Of a stretch of DNA of 41,165 bases, positions 18,911 to 28,117 are shown in pieces (within the stretch, counting starts at the first letter, position 1; every line of letters starts with the position of its first letter). The stretch is taken from assembly GCA_963579025.1 (NCBI GenBank), contig CAUZFZ010000095.1, positions 1-41,165 on the forward strand, in the 5' to 3' direction. The notes under the pieces are model-generated. The model ran no database searches, was not told the origin of the DNA, and saw nothing but the letters and a program-made list of their open reading frames with translations. This stretch comes from CAUZFZ01 sp963579025 (GTDB lineage: Bacteria > Planctomycetota > Planctomycetia > Planctomycetales > Planctomycetaceae). The position numbers and the translations under genes were made by a program.

Positions 18911-21900
18911 TCACACCTGCTTTGCCACGGGAATCGATGTGGGATCGTCCGCGGGACTACGGAACCAGCGGGACGGCATCACGCCCAGACCAATCAGTGC
19001 CAGTTGGCTCAGCCAGAACAACCACAGAGCGAACCAGACGCCTTCGGTAAACCCGTAGGCGTGCAGACCGACACTCAGCTCGTTCACACCGAACCACGAC
19101 CAGGCAGTGACCATGTTTCCGCCCAGCGCCAGTACTGCCAGTCCCCGATCACGGACCAGTTTGTCCCAGCGGGCATGCAGCAGCAGAGCATTCCAGACGA
19201 CGATCATCAGCGCACCGTTCTCTTTGGGATCCCAGCCCCAGAAACGACCCCACGAATCGTCAGCCCAAAGCCCGCCAAGCACGGTGCCGACAAAGCTGAA
19301 GAAGATCCCGAAGCAGATTGTCCCGTAGATCATGCGGGGCATGGCATCCAGAAACGCCGTATTCCGGACAACGGCGCGGGGCCCCACCATACGAAACGCC
19401 GGACGCAGCGAATCCAGCAGGATGTAGAGAATCCCAATCGCTCCAGCGAGGAATGTGGTCGAGTAGCCCAGCGTGATGCACACGACATGTGTCGCCAGCC
19501 AGAACTGTGTGTCGAGCACGGCCTGCAGGACCTTGAAAGTGTCTCCGTCGCCCGACAGCAGGAACGAGATCCCCAACGTGATCGCACCCATCGCACTGCC
19601 GATGATATTGCCCAGGCCGATTCGATAGATTGACTCGTAGATCATGCCGAGAACCACGCATCCCCAGCCGATGAACACCGCCGATGAATAGAGATTCGTG
19701 ACCGGCGGCCGGCCAGAGATATAAATGCGGGCGCCTAAAGCGAACGTATGCAGCAGAAGCGTCACGGCGATAATCAGAAATGCCGTGCGATTCAGTGGTC
19801 GCGACCAGCCAAGCAGCGCGGCAACGCCAAACACAAACGCAAACAGATAGCTGAACGCCGAATAGTAGAATGGCGCGAATTCGTTGAAGTACGTTTCGAA
19901 CCCGCACTTCGCGACGTTCAGATCCTTCGGTGTATTGTCCCGCAACCACGAATGATACTCCGCGACCTTGGAATTAAACGTCTCGGCGTCCTCCGACTCG
20001 TGGGCTTCCAGTATTTCTACCATGAGTCGTACGGGTGGATGCTCATCCTGCCCGAACATTCGCGACACCGACAGCGTTACAAATCCGCGACTAAAGGTTT
20101 GCCACTCGGCATTGACGCCGCCCGCTTCCTCTTTGGCCTCGTCAGCTTCCGCCTCAACTTTGGGATCAGGGGGAACTGCCAGCGGTGGTTGCCGACGGTC
20201 CAGCGACTGCAGTCGCGAAATGATCTGTTGAATCTGTGACGGCTCGATCTCGATCGCCGCGAACGATGAAAATAGCAGATCATAGAGACCAACCTTCGAC
20301 TCCAGTTCGATCAGCTTCCGTTCAAACGCCGTTCGCTCTTTGCCGTCTTTACGACGTGCCTTTTCGACGTCCTGAGCAACATTGCTGACGTTCTTCAGCA
20401 ACTCGTCGAGCGAGTAGAGGTGCTTCTTTCGTCGCGGAAGATCAAGCCGCTTCAGCAACTCCGGATGATCAGCGCGAAAGACGCGATGCTCACGTGCTCG
20501 GTCGGAACCAGAGATGACGTCCAAAAGCCACAGAACGGCCGGCTGTTTTTCGCCGTTGCGATCTGTGAACACTTCTCGGTTCGAGAGAATCCGCAGGCTG
20601 TTCCGGGCCAGCGTATCAAACGGCTTGACACGTCCTTCATACACCAGCGGGAGTTTGCCGAACTGATAGAGGTCCGGTGCATCGTCGGCCGTTGACGGTA
20701 CAAACGCCTTGCCACCAAGCCATCCAGCAATCAACAGCATGACGACCCACGGAATGACGCGACCAACAATTCCGTATTCACCAGTAGCTCCAGCCAGCCG
20801 CGGCCGACGACCAAGGAATCGCAACAGCACGATCCAGAAATGGGCCATCATGCCCGTGCCGACAATCATGCACGCCACGTACGGGATCATCCAACCGGTG
20901 TTACTGACAACACTCAGTGTCGTCTTCTCTTCTTCACCGGTGCTCGGATTCGCCGCGTGGTAATTCGTTTGGTAAAAAGTCTCGCCGGCGTATCGCAGCG
21001 GGTTGTTCATCCAGATGTCACGTTCAAAGTCAATGTTGTCCGTCGGATCAATAACCCGGACCTGTGACCGGTAGTCGCGCGGAGTGTTCGTGCCCACGTA
21101 GTCCGTCTTGCTGACATCGAACAGATGCACGGAGTACTGCTTGTAATATCGTCGGAATCGCAGCTCGACGTCCCATGTTGTGCCGTTGTGTTCGACTTTG
21201 TTGGTCTGATACTCCGGCTTCATCAGAAGCTGGAAAAAGACGTTGGTTAGCAGAGTTCCCACTTCCTTCTTCGACTCTTTGTCGATCAGGCGGACGTAGC
21301 ACGAAGTGACGTCAACGACGCCGCCGGTATCCGTGCCGGCTCCTGGACGGGTCTCGGCAGCGATCAGGTTGATGCCAGCACCCATTGTTGCGGGGTTCTG
21401 CGCAAAGACGTGATCGATCACCTCGCCCAGCGTGGCAAGCTCCGTCCGAAGTTTCGGCGTGAACTTCGTCTGGAATTCGAGTTCCAGGTTGTCGAATACT
21501 TTGTTGACTTTTTCCGCGTCCGGCTGCAGCGTCGCGATTTTCGATGCGTCGTTTGTCTGGACTGGCGGCACTTCGAGTTCTGCTGCAATGTCGAACCGCA
21601 ACTGTGTCCGGTTCTGGGGATTCGAGTTCTGCAGAAACCGTACGATCTCGACATCAAACGGCAGGTCGTCGTCACTGATGACGCGATTCGCACTGCCGCC
21701 CGCTTTGAGTGACTGCTGAATCAGGTCGCGGGAGATGACGATCTCGTCGTCATATTCTTCGTCCGACCGGTCGGTGAGGACAAGTTCGTATTCGCGGATA
21801 TCCTGTCCATAGTTCCCGGCCTTTCCTTCCTCGATCGTCATCTGCTGCTCGACGTGTGTTGTGGTCACAACAATCTCGTTGATCATGACCAGCGCGATAC

Positions 21901-22699
21901 CACCATGCAGCAGAACGACCCCGCAGCGTTTCTTGAACAGCATGACGCAGCCGGCCAGCAGCACGAGTGCGGCCAGTTCACCTTTGACGAGTTGCCACAG
22001 AATCCGCATCGACGAGTCGTCAAAACGGCCGTCTGATTTGAAGCACAGGTAGATTGTCGCACCCGTCAGCGCGGCGGCTGTTCCGACGAGGACCGGTGCC
22101 TGTGCCTTCTTTGACCGGAATGCCTCCACAACACCCCAGATGTTCATCAACAAAAGTGTTGCCGAGAGGGCTTGAAGTGCAGTCCATAAGGAATCCCAAC
22201 TGATACTGGCATCCTGGACGCTGGCGTCGCTGTGTCCGCTTTCCAGGACCAGCCATGTGCTGAGGATTCCGATCACCAGTGTGACCAGTCCGGCTGCCAG
22301 GCGAGTGCCTTTGGCCTGAATGTTGAACTTCAATCCATGCGCCGACAGCAGGTTGGCCGCCATCAGCGTGCCAATCAGGAAACCGCCAGGAAACCAGATG
22401 CCGATGCGATCCCAGAACTCACCGCTGACATCCACATACGGAGCAAACAGCGGATGCCAGACACGCACGGGCATCCAGAAGACCCAGCATCGGAAGTACT
22501 CGCGAACGACGTCCCATATGTCGGCTTCTACCTGCGCCAGCGTGCCGACCATGATCAGCACGATCGACAGCGCAAACAGGACGACCGTCAGCTTGAGCGA
22601 CGCCAGCGGCAGCAGGACGGGCCGCAGTTGTCGGTAGAGTGAGGGCGTGCTGGGATGGTCAATATCGAATGTCTCGCCGGAGGGGCTGGCGCTGGCCAT
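18911..22699 (-). CDS. ccsBA: Cytochrome c biogenesis protein CcsBA (ResB-CcsA fusion)
   Basis: 1262 aa, start supported by GAGGAT 6 nt upstream of ATG 22699. The N-terminal half is ResB/CcsB-like: a first membrane segment (LKLTVVLFALSIVLIMVGTL), further membrane helices, a long periplasmic domain, and VVDVTSCYVRLIDKESKKE before another helix near 640. The C-terminal third is CcsA, with a run of membrane helices and the haem-handling tryptophan motif WGWDPKENGALM about residue 1155, plus HARW and nearby conserved His residues. Together these form a system II haem exporter and cytochrome c synthase, fitting the multiple CxxCH proteins in this window. A charged, partly coiled region (about 750-960) between the halves enlarges the protein well beyond the usual 900-1000 aa fusion. 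Confidence 0.92.
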   Translation of the reverse strand: MASASPSGETFDIDHPSTPSLYRQLRPVLLPLASLKLTVVLFALSIVLIMVGTLAQVEADIWDVVREYFRCWVFWMPVRVWHPLFAPYVDVSGEFWDRIGIWFPGGFLIGTLMAANLLSAHGLKFNIQAKGTRLAAGLVTLVIGILSTWLVLESGHSDASVQDASISWDSLWTALQALSATLLLMNIWGVVEAFRSKKAQAPVLVGTAAALTGATIYLCFKSDGRFDDSSMRILWQLVKGELAALVLLAGCVMLFKKRCGVVLLHGGIALVMINEIVVTTTHVEQQMTIEEGKAGNYGQDIREYELVLTDRSDEEYDDEIVISRDLIQQSLKAGGSANRVISDDDLPFDVEIVRFLQNSNPQNRTQLRFDIAAELEVPPVQTNDASKIATLQPDAEKVNKVFDNLELEFQTKFTPKLRTELATLGEVIDHVFAQNPATMGAGINLIAAETRPGAGTDTGGVVDVTSCYVRLIDKESKKEVGTLLTNVFFQLLMKPEYQTNKVEHNGTTWDVELRFRRYYKQYSVHLFDVSKTDYVGTNTPRDYRSQVRVIDPTDNIDFERDIWMNNPLRYAGETFYQTNYHAANPSTGEEEKTTLSVVSNTGWMIPYVACMIVGTGMMAHFWIVLLRFLGRRPRLAGATGEYGIVGRVIPWVVMLLIAGWLGGKAFVPSTADDAPDLYQFGKLPLVYEGRVKPFDTLARNSLRILSNREVFTDRNGEKQPAVLWLLDVISGSDRAREHRVFRADHPELLKRLDLPRRKKHLYSLDELLKNVSNVAQDVEKARRKDGKERTAFERKLIELESKVGLYDLLFSSFAAIEIEPSQIQQIISRLQSLDRRQPPLAVPPDPKVEAEADEAKEEAGGVNAEWQTFSRGFVTLSVSRMFGQDEHPPVRLMVEILEAHESEDAETFNSKVAEYHSWLRDNTPKDLNVAKCGFETYFNEFAPFYYSAFSYLFAFVFGVAALLGWSRPLNRTAFLIIAVTLLLHTFALGARIYISGRPPVTNLYSSAVFIGWGCVVLGMIYESIYRIGLGNIIGSAMGAITLGISFLLSGDGDTFKVLQAVLDTQFWLATHVVCITLGYSTTFLAGAIGILYILLDSLRPAFRMVGPRAVVRNTAFLDAMPRMIYGTICFGIFFSFVGTVLGGLWADDSWGRFWGWDPKENGALMIVVWNALLLHARWDKLVRDRGLAVLALGGNMVTAWSWFGVNELSVGLHAYGFTEGVWFALWLFWLSQLALIGLGVMPSRWFRSPADDPTSIPVAKQV

Positions 22700-22793
22700 G
22701 TCATCCTCTGTTCTTTGATAGCGGGAAAATGAGATTCCCGAATTCCAGACCGCAGAACGTCAAGCGGACCGCGTTCTTTGGAATGACTGCGAC

Positions 22794-23957
22794 TTATTGG
22801 AATTTCACGGACTCAAGGAACTTTCGAAAGTTGCCGGACTCCGCTTTGGCGATTTCGGCTGGTGCCTTCAACGTGAAGAACCAACCCGTGCCTCCTCTGA
22901 CAACAATGGCCGCCAGAATAGCTTTTTCTTCGCCGATCATTTCGGCGAGATGGCCTTCGAGGCCGCCGATGGTCACTGTCTCGATGGAGTCCATCAGCGC
23001 GTCGCCGCTCACCGCTTCCAGCTTCACCTGTCCGCGCCAGCGTGTGACATTGGGGGCGACGTCAGAACCACCAGCACCCAGCGTCGAGATGTACATCTCC
23101 GCGGATGTGTCATCGCCACTGAGAGCCCAGGAAATCTTCCGGAATGAACTCGAACTCGGTTTCGGTGACCACGTGCCGGGTACGTCAAAAGTCATCTCGG
23201 GAATACTGCTCACCACCTTCGCACTCGACGCGGCGGCTTTGGGTTTCGATCCCGTTGTTGGTGGATGACCCGGCGGCAGACCTGGCCCGGCGGGCTTGCG
23301 TCCGGAACTGCCCATCATCGGGCCTGATTTGCCGGATGAGATCATGCCTTCAATGCTGACGGACGTGACCTTCTGCCCGTTCGGCAGCTCGAACTGCTGG
23401 ATGTCGTCGGATGTCTTGATCGCCGCTTTGAAATCGTCAGGTGACTGCGCGTCCAGGCCGAGTTGTCCTCGCCAACGATTGATATTCGCGAGCACATACT
23501 CGACCGACGCCGGGTCCTCTGACGGGAGCGGAATGACCGAGCACTCGAGTTTTGTTTCGCCCGCGCCCATACGGAATGTTGCAGCCCGCATTCCCGCGCC
23601 GAGTTGCTCGGACCAGCCCTCGGGGACTTTCCAGGCCAGCCGATCGCCTTCGACCGTTATCGACCGCAGCAGACCGTTGAAGTTGTCCTGTTGATTCGCG
23701 ACCGCATCGCTACCACCCATTATCTTGAAGAACCAGCCCTTCTGTCCGAGAGGGACGATGGCCGCCAGCATGCGACCGGGGACCGGTTCCGACGAGCCCG
23801 CGGACGCGGTCTCGGGAATGTCCGCTGTGACCGTCGAGCCAACCTCGACAGTTGGCTGTTTCGGGACTCTCTGCCGTGTGACACCCGGAGCATCAATGCA
23901 GCCACATACCGCACAGGTCAGTAGAGCACCAAACATCATCCGCACACTTTTTGACAC
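22794..23957 (-). CDS. Putative lipoprotein with a duplicated domain
   Basis: 387 aa from GTG 23957, chosen because AAAGGAG lies just upstream (spacing about 6). The first 20 residues form a lipoprotein signal ending VCGC, with Cys20 the likely lipidated residue. Two similar modules follow. Module 1 (about 70-220) contains RLAWKVPEGWSEQ and NINRWRGQLGL, and is itself preceded by MLAAIVPLGQKGWFFKI. Module 2 (about 260-387) contains MTFDVPGTWSPKP and NVTRWRGQVKLE, and ends ILAAIVVRGGTGWFFTL with a final FRKFLESVKF. A Gly/Pro/Lys-rich linker (SGPMMGSSGRKPAGPG) joins them. No named family was recognised with confidence. It precedes the CcsBA gene by 94 nt on the same strand, so cotranscription is possible. 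Confidence 0.75.
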   Translation of the reverse strand: MSKSVRMMFGALLTCAVCGCIDAPGVTRQRVPKQPTVEVGSTVTADIPETASAGSSEPVPGRMLAAIVPLGQKGWFFKIMGGSDAVANQQDNFNGLLRSITVEGDRLAWKVPEGWSEQLGAGMRAATFRMGAGETKLECSVIPLPSEDPASVEYVLANINRWRGQLGLDAQSPDDFKAAIKTSDDIQQFELPNGQKVTSVSIEGMISSGKSGPMMGSSGRKPAGPGLPPGHPPTTGSKPKAAASSAKVVSSIPEMTFDVPGTWSPKPSSSSFRKISWALSGDDTSAEMYISTLGAGGSDVAPNVTRWRGQVKLEAVSGDALMDSIETVTIGGLEGHLAEMIGEEKAILAAIVVRGGTGWFFTLKAPAEIAKAESGNFRKFLESVKFQ

Positions 23958-24557
23958 GGAAGACTCCTTTAATTGTCCGGGTGTGTTGTCAGGCGTGGAA
24001 GCGTGCCGCGGAGGGCGACTTTCGCAAGCCAATGAGCATCGAGGCAGACTGTCGTGAGGATCGCGACAGCGAAACAGGAGGGCACGGATCCGTGTGTGTG
24101 GCCCTCAAACTGACCCAAGTGCTGGTCATTTATGAGGTTGCAACAATCACAGGCTCCGCGAAGAGTGGCAGGGCAACTATATCTACTCGCGCAGCCAGCG
24201 AAAAGGACATGTGGAAACGGGACGATAGTACCGATTCTGACGGGATTTGAGCCGGCCTGGCTCTGGTTTTGCGGCCCGTTCCGAATTGGTGGGCCAAGGC
24301 GCGCCGGATCGTGGCAGAATCCCGGTTCACCGAACAGGCATATTAAAACGTAGAGCTATAGTTGGCAGGTTCGGCACCCGGATGGCCGAAGCCGTGTGGA
24401 TTCCGCACTTCTTTGCCTGCCAGGTAAACAAGGCGAGATTTTGGCCGCACGTTTCAGGATTCGGCGATAATTGGACTTCCGCAGCCGAATCAGAATCACC
24501 AGCCCGTGGCCGGGCCTCTAACATGGACGGATAAGGGTCGGGCCGAGGACCGCCGTC
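23958..24557. other. Divergent intergenic region, no gene seen
   Basis: About 600 nt lie between the divergent lipoprotein (minus) and DksA-type (plus) genes and must contain both promoters. Short open frames cross it on both strands without signals or domains. The end near 24500-24557 supplies an AGGA ribosome site for the plus-strand gene. No clear promoter boxes, tRNA or hairpin terminator could be picked out by eye. Confidence 0.45.
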
Positions 24558-24995
24558 ATGTCCAGAAAAGACTCGCTGCTGCGACTTTATCAGAGGCTGA
24601 ACGCTCGCCGGGACACCCTGCGGGAGAAGCTCTCCCTGGGCAATGAATCGGATCGCGTCGACGTCGGCGATCTGGGTGACGTGGCCCACGACGGTGCCAC
24701 CACGGAACTCAACTCGCAGCTCGCCTCGATTGAGACCCGCGAACTGCGACAGGTCGAGCGGGCGATACAATTGCTGCGTGACGGCCGGTATGGTGTGTGC
24801 GAAGGTTGTGCACAGCCGATACTCATCGCTCGTCTGCAGGCACTGCCCTACACCGTTATGTGCGTCGAGTGCCAGCGGGCTGAAGAAGAGGACGGACCGG
24901 TTGATCCGGAAGACGTCGACTGGGACAAAGCGTGCGACTACGAAGTCCGTTTCAGCGAACGCGAGGTCACCATCGACGATCTGCGGTTCGAATAG
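24558..24995 (+). CDS. DksA/TraR-type C4 zinc-finger protein
   Basis: 145 aa. The C-terminal zinc finger is complete: Cys81-x2-Cys84 and Cys102-x2-Cys105. The N-terminal part is a helical hairpin with Asp38, Asp41 and Ala43 arranged as DxxDxA at its tip, the motif DksA inserts into the RNA polymerase secondary channel. This suggests a transcription factor that modulates RNA polymerase, possibly with ppGpp. An acidic tail (EEEDGPVDPEDVDWDK) extends past the finger. An AGGA ribosome site lies 8 nt upstream of ATG. The HtrA protease gene begins 125 nt downstream on the same strand. It is not necessarily the housekeeping DksA; a paralogue of the wider family is equally possible. Confidence 0.88.
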   Translation: MSRKDSLLRLYQRLNARRDTLREKLSLGNESDRVDVGDLGDVAHDGATTELNSQLASIETRELRQVERAIQLLRDGRYGVCEGCAQPILIARLQALPYTVMCVECQRAEEEDGPVDPEDVDWDKACDYEVRFSEREVTIDDLRFE

Positions 24996-25120
24996 CACAA
25001 CTGCTGAGTCACCGGCGTTATGCCGGTCCGGTTGTCTGGAGACAGCCTGAACTCACTCACCACCAGGACACGTTCCCGGAACGAGAATGGATTCGACTGC
25101 CGGTGCAGGAGGTTGCTTTC

Positions 25121-26257
25121 GTGAAGACGCATACCGCACTGTTCGCGACATTGACACTGGTCATTGGGATCGGCATCGGCACCGGGCTGAATGCCTGGTC
25201 CCTGATCACTCCGGCCGAGGCCGAATCGCTCACAGGCAGCGAGACCCGCGACATCTATCGCGAACTTGACGCTGCCGGTTCACCTCTGACCGAGACCAGT
25301 CGCGTGCTGGGGAAAATCGCCAGAGTCGTGATGCCCAGTGTTGTGCATATCAACAGTGTGCGGCAGGTGGCTTCACGCGGACGTGTTGAAGAGACGGGCT
25401 CCGGAGTCGTCATGACCAGCCTCAAACGCCCCGGCACGTACGTCGTCACGAATCGACATGTCATTTTCGACGCGCTGCCGGAACTCGACTCCATTGCGAT
25501 TCAAACCGACGATGGCCGCGTACTCCACCCGATACGAGTCTGGGAAGACCGCTACAGCGACATTGCGGTGATGGAGGTCAACGGTAGCAACCTGCCCCCT
25601 CTGCGGTGGGGTGATTCCGATCAGCTTGAGATCGGCAACATCGTGCTCGCGTGCGGCAGTCCGTTTGGCCTGAGCCGTTCCATCACAATGGGAATCATCA
25701 GCGCTCGCAGCCGCAGTTCTGTGGGCGTGGGCAACCGTTCCGGAGTTCTCAATCAGGATTTCCTGCAGACGGACGCGGCCATCAATCCTGGTAACAGTGG
25801 TGGACCGCTGATCGATCTGCAGGGCCGGCTGGCCGGTATCAACACCGCCATCGCATCGACTCACGGTGGCAACGAAGGCATCGGGTTCAGCATTCCGAGC
25901 AATCTGGTCCGCCATGTTGTCAGTCACCTGCTTGAGTATGGCGAGGTCCGACGGGCCTATCTGGGAGTCAAACTGGATTCGGAATTCGACTTCGATATGG
26001 CCGAACAGTTGCGGCTGACGCGCTTGCGTGGAGCCCGCGTGCTGGAAGTCTATCCGCAGACACCGGCAGCTTTGGCCGAGCTGAAGTTCAATGACGTGAT
26101 TCTGCAATTCAACGGCCGCGAAGTCCTCGACGAAAGCCATCTGATCAATCTGGTGAGTCTCTCACCGGTTGGCCGCGAACTGGAAGTCGTCGTGTGGCGG
26201 AACGGCAGCCGAGTGACGCTCAAAGTCGGCCTGACTGGCCGCACCAATCGCGAGTAA
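25121..26257 (+). CDS. HtrA/DegP-like serine protease (S1C, one PDZ domain)
   Basis: 378 aa from GTG 25121; AGGAGG lies 8 nt upstream, and this start exposes a proper signal segment (MKTHTALFATLTLVIGIGIG). The longer frame overlaps the DksA-type gene. The trypsin-like triad is intact: His113 in VTNRHVIF, Asp147 in RYSDIAVMEV, Ser226 in NPGNSGGPL. One C-terminal PDZ domain follows (AYLGVKLDSE through VVVWRNG, about 285-370). The N-terminal helix could anchor it to the membrane or be cleaved by signal peptidase at AEA-ES. It degrades or refolds damaged proteins in the envelope. With one PDZ it resembles DegS-type proteins in architecture. Hsp70 genes follow after 236 nt, consistent with a protein quality-control cluster. 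Confidence 0.92.
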   Translation: MKTHTALFATLTLVIGIGIGTGLNAWSLITPAEAESLTGSETRDIYRELDAAGSPLTETSRVLGKIARVVMPSVVHINSVRQVASRGRVEETGSGVVMTSLKRPGTYVVTNRHVIFDALPELDSIAIQTDDGRVLHPIRVWEDRYSDIAVMEVNGSNLPPLRWGDSDQLEIGNIVLACGSPFGLSRSITMGIISARSRSSVGVGNRSGVLNQDFLQTDAAINPGNSGGPLIDLQGRLAGINTAIASTHGGNEGIGFSIPSNLVRHVVSHLLEYGEVRRAYLGVKLDSEFDFDMAEQLRLTRLRGARVLEVYPQTPAALAELKFNDVILQFNGREVLDESHLINLVSLSPVGRELEVVVWRNGSRVTLKVGLTGRTNRE

Positions 26258-26311
26258 TGATGCCCGGTGCGTCGCCGCCTGGTGCTGTGTCAGTTGTGTT
26301 TTCAGGGGTAA

Positions 26312-26331
26312 CCGAAGTCGCGAGACTTTGG
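26312..26331. repeat. Short palindromic repeat, GCGA-loop family (copy 3)
   Basis: CCGAAGTC (26312-26319), GCGA loop, then GACTTTGG (26324-26331), an 8-bp stem with one G-T pair, followed by CCGGGCCCGGGG. It is nearly identical to the copy at 11845-11863. It sits in the gap between the HtrA and Hsp70 genes. Confidence 0.6.
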
Positions 26332-26493
26332 CCGGGCCCGGGGAAACCAAACTCTGGCGAGTTCGGCTACATCCATCACTTCACCGATGACCGACCCGGG
26401 AAAACCGTCCGCTATGCGGACAACGCTTTGATCACTGGAACACCGTCCGGTAAGCTCGCTCAAATCTGAAACAGCCTTTGAGCGCGGCTTGAC

Positions 26494-28041
26494 ATGTCCG
26501 ACCATCCAGCCATTGGGATCGATCTTGGGACGACGTTCTCGGCAATCGCTCACCTCGACAGTGACGGTCGACCGTGGACGATTCTCAATGCCGAAGGCGA
26601 TCTGACCACACCCAGCGTGGCGTTCTTCGACCGGGCCGGAGCGATTGTCGGCAAAGAAGCTGTGGCGGCCGGCGAATACGAACCAGACCGACTCGCACGT
26701 TTCGCAAAACGGGACATGGGCGAAGCGTCTTTCAGTCGTCAGGTTCGCGGTCAGAGTCTGCCGGCCGAAGTGATCCAGGCCGTGATTCTTCACAAGTTGA
26801 AAGAAGACGCGGAACGCAAACTCGGTCCCATCTCGAAGGCGGTCATCACCGTTCCCGCATACTTCAATGAACCTCGCCGCAAAGCGACCCAGGACGCCGG
26901 GCGGCTGGCCGGCCTTGAAGTGCTGGACATCATCAACGAACCCACAGCCGCAGCCATCTGCTACGGCGTGCAGCAGGGGTTTCTGACTCGCGAAGGTGTC
27001 AGTAGCGGGTGCGAACGGATTCTCATTTACGATCTTGGCGGCGGCACGTTTGACGTCACCGTGATGGACATCGAGGGCACCAGTTACAGGGCTGTCGCCA
27101 CTGCGGGAGATGTGTATCTGGGCGGCATCGACTTTGACCAGCGGATCGTCGATTACATCGCTGGACTGTTCGAGGACGAGTATCAAATCGATCCGCGGAA
27201 GGACGACTCGGCGTTTCAGGTGCTGCTGAAACACGCCGCCGATGCAAAGCACGCGCTGTCGGCGCGTGACGAAGTGTCCGTGTTCTTTTCACACGAGGGA
27301 CACAAGCTGCGAACCCAACTGTCCCGGGAGACGTTCGAATCACTGTGTGAGGACCTGTTTACCCGCACGATGCTGACGGTCCGAAAAGTACTGCGTGAGG
27401 CGAACATCGAGTTCAGTGATCTGACCCGTCTGCTGCTGGTGGGTGGCTCCACACGCATGCCGCGCGTCATCCAGATGATGGAAGACGAATCAGGACTCAA
27501 AGCGGACCGCTCTCTCTCACCGGACGAAGCCATCGCACACGGAGCGTCGATTTACGCGGGTCTGTTGCTTCAGAGTGGTGGCAAGTCCATCAGTGGGATG
27601 TCCGTCTCGAATGTCAATTCCCATGATCTGGGGATCCTGGGCGTCGAAACGGCTACGGGCAGAAAACGTCGCAGCGTCATGATTCGGAAAAACACGCCAC
27701 TGCCAGTCAAGGTAAAAAAGACATTCCTGACGTTTCGCGACAACCAGCCAAGCGTCGAAGTCAATGTAATCGAAGGCGGTGACGACAGCGGCAACAACTC
27801 GACAGCGATCGGTCGCTGCCTGATCACCGGATTGCCACCCGCGCTGCCGGCGAAGACACCCGTCGTCGTCGCCTTTCGATATGGAGAGAATGGCCGATTG
27901 ACCGTGCAGGCAGCGCTGCCCACCGTCGACCGGAAGGCCGAACTGGAGATCAGGCGAGCCGCCGGTCTTGATGATGCGGCCATCACCCACTGGTCGGCCA
28001 AAGTTTTGACGGGACTTCCGGACGACGCCGAAATGTCGTGA
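26494..28041 (+). CDS. Hsp70-family chaperone lacking the helical lid
   Basis: 515 aa, against about 640 for DnaK. The actin-like ATPase domain is complete: IGIDLGTT (7-14), AVITVPAYFNEPRRKATQDA, IINEPTAAA, phosphate-2 motif IYDLGGGTFDVTVMDIEG, and VGGSTRMPRV. A substrate-binding beta domain follows (about 370-480: VNVIEGGDDSGN, FRYGENGRLTVQAAL). The protein then ends after a short helix, so the C-terminal alpha-helical lid and any EEVD-like tail are absent. Substrate release may therefore not follow the DnaK cycle, and DnaJ/GrpE genes are not adjacent. The next gene encodes a Ser/Thr kinase fused to a close paralogue of this protein, 76 nt away. No Shine-Dalgarno is seen at ATG 26494, common in this window. 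Confidence 0.9.
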   Translation: MSDHPAIGIDLGTTFSAIAHLDSDGRPWTILNAEGDLTTPSVAFFDRAGAIVGKEAVAAGEYEPDRLARFAKRDMGEASFSRQVRGQSLPAEVIQAVILHKLKEDAERKLGPISKAVITVPAYFNEPRRKATQDAGRLAGLEVLDIINEPTAAAICYGVQQGFLTREGVSSGCERILIYDLGGGTFDVTVMDIEGTSYRAVATAGDVYLGGIDFDQRIVDYIAGLFEDEYQIDPRKDDSAFQVLLKHAADAKHALSARDEVSVFFSHEGHKLRTQLSRETFESLCEDLFTRTMLTVRKVLREANIEFSDLTRLLLVGGSTRMPRVIQMMEDESGLKADRSLSPDEAIAHGASIYAGLLLQSGGKSISGMSVSNVNSHDLGILGVETATGRKRRSVMIRKNTPLPVKVKKTFLTFRDNQPSVEVNVIEGGDDSGNNSTAIGRCLITGLPPALPAKTPVVVAFRYGENGRLTVQAALPTVDRKAELEIRRAAGLDDAAITHWSAKVLTGLPDDAEMS

Positions 28042-28117
28042 CCGTGAGATTCCTCACGCGGCCTGATCACGTCACACTTCAGCACTCCGAGTATCACTTC
28101 CCGGTCGCACTCGCATC

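Noticed and set aside
24120..24260. Possible tRNA or structured RNA upstream of the DksA-type gene
   Set aside because: No cloverleaf arms or T-loop sequence could be assembled by eye.
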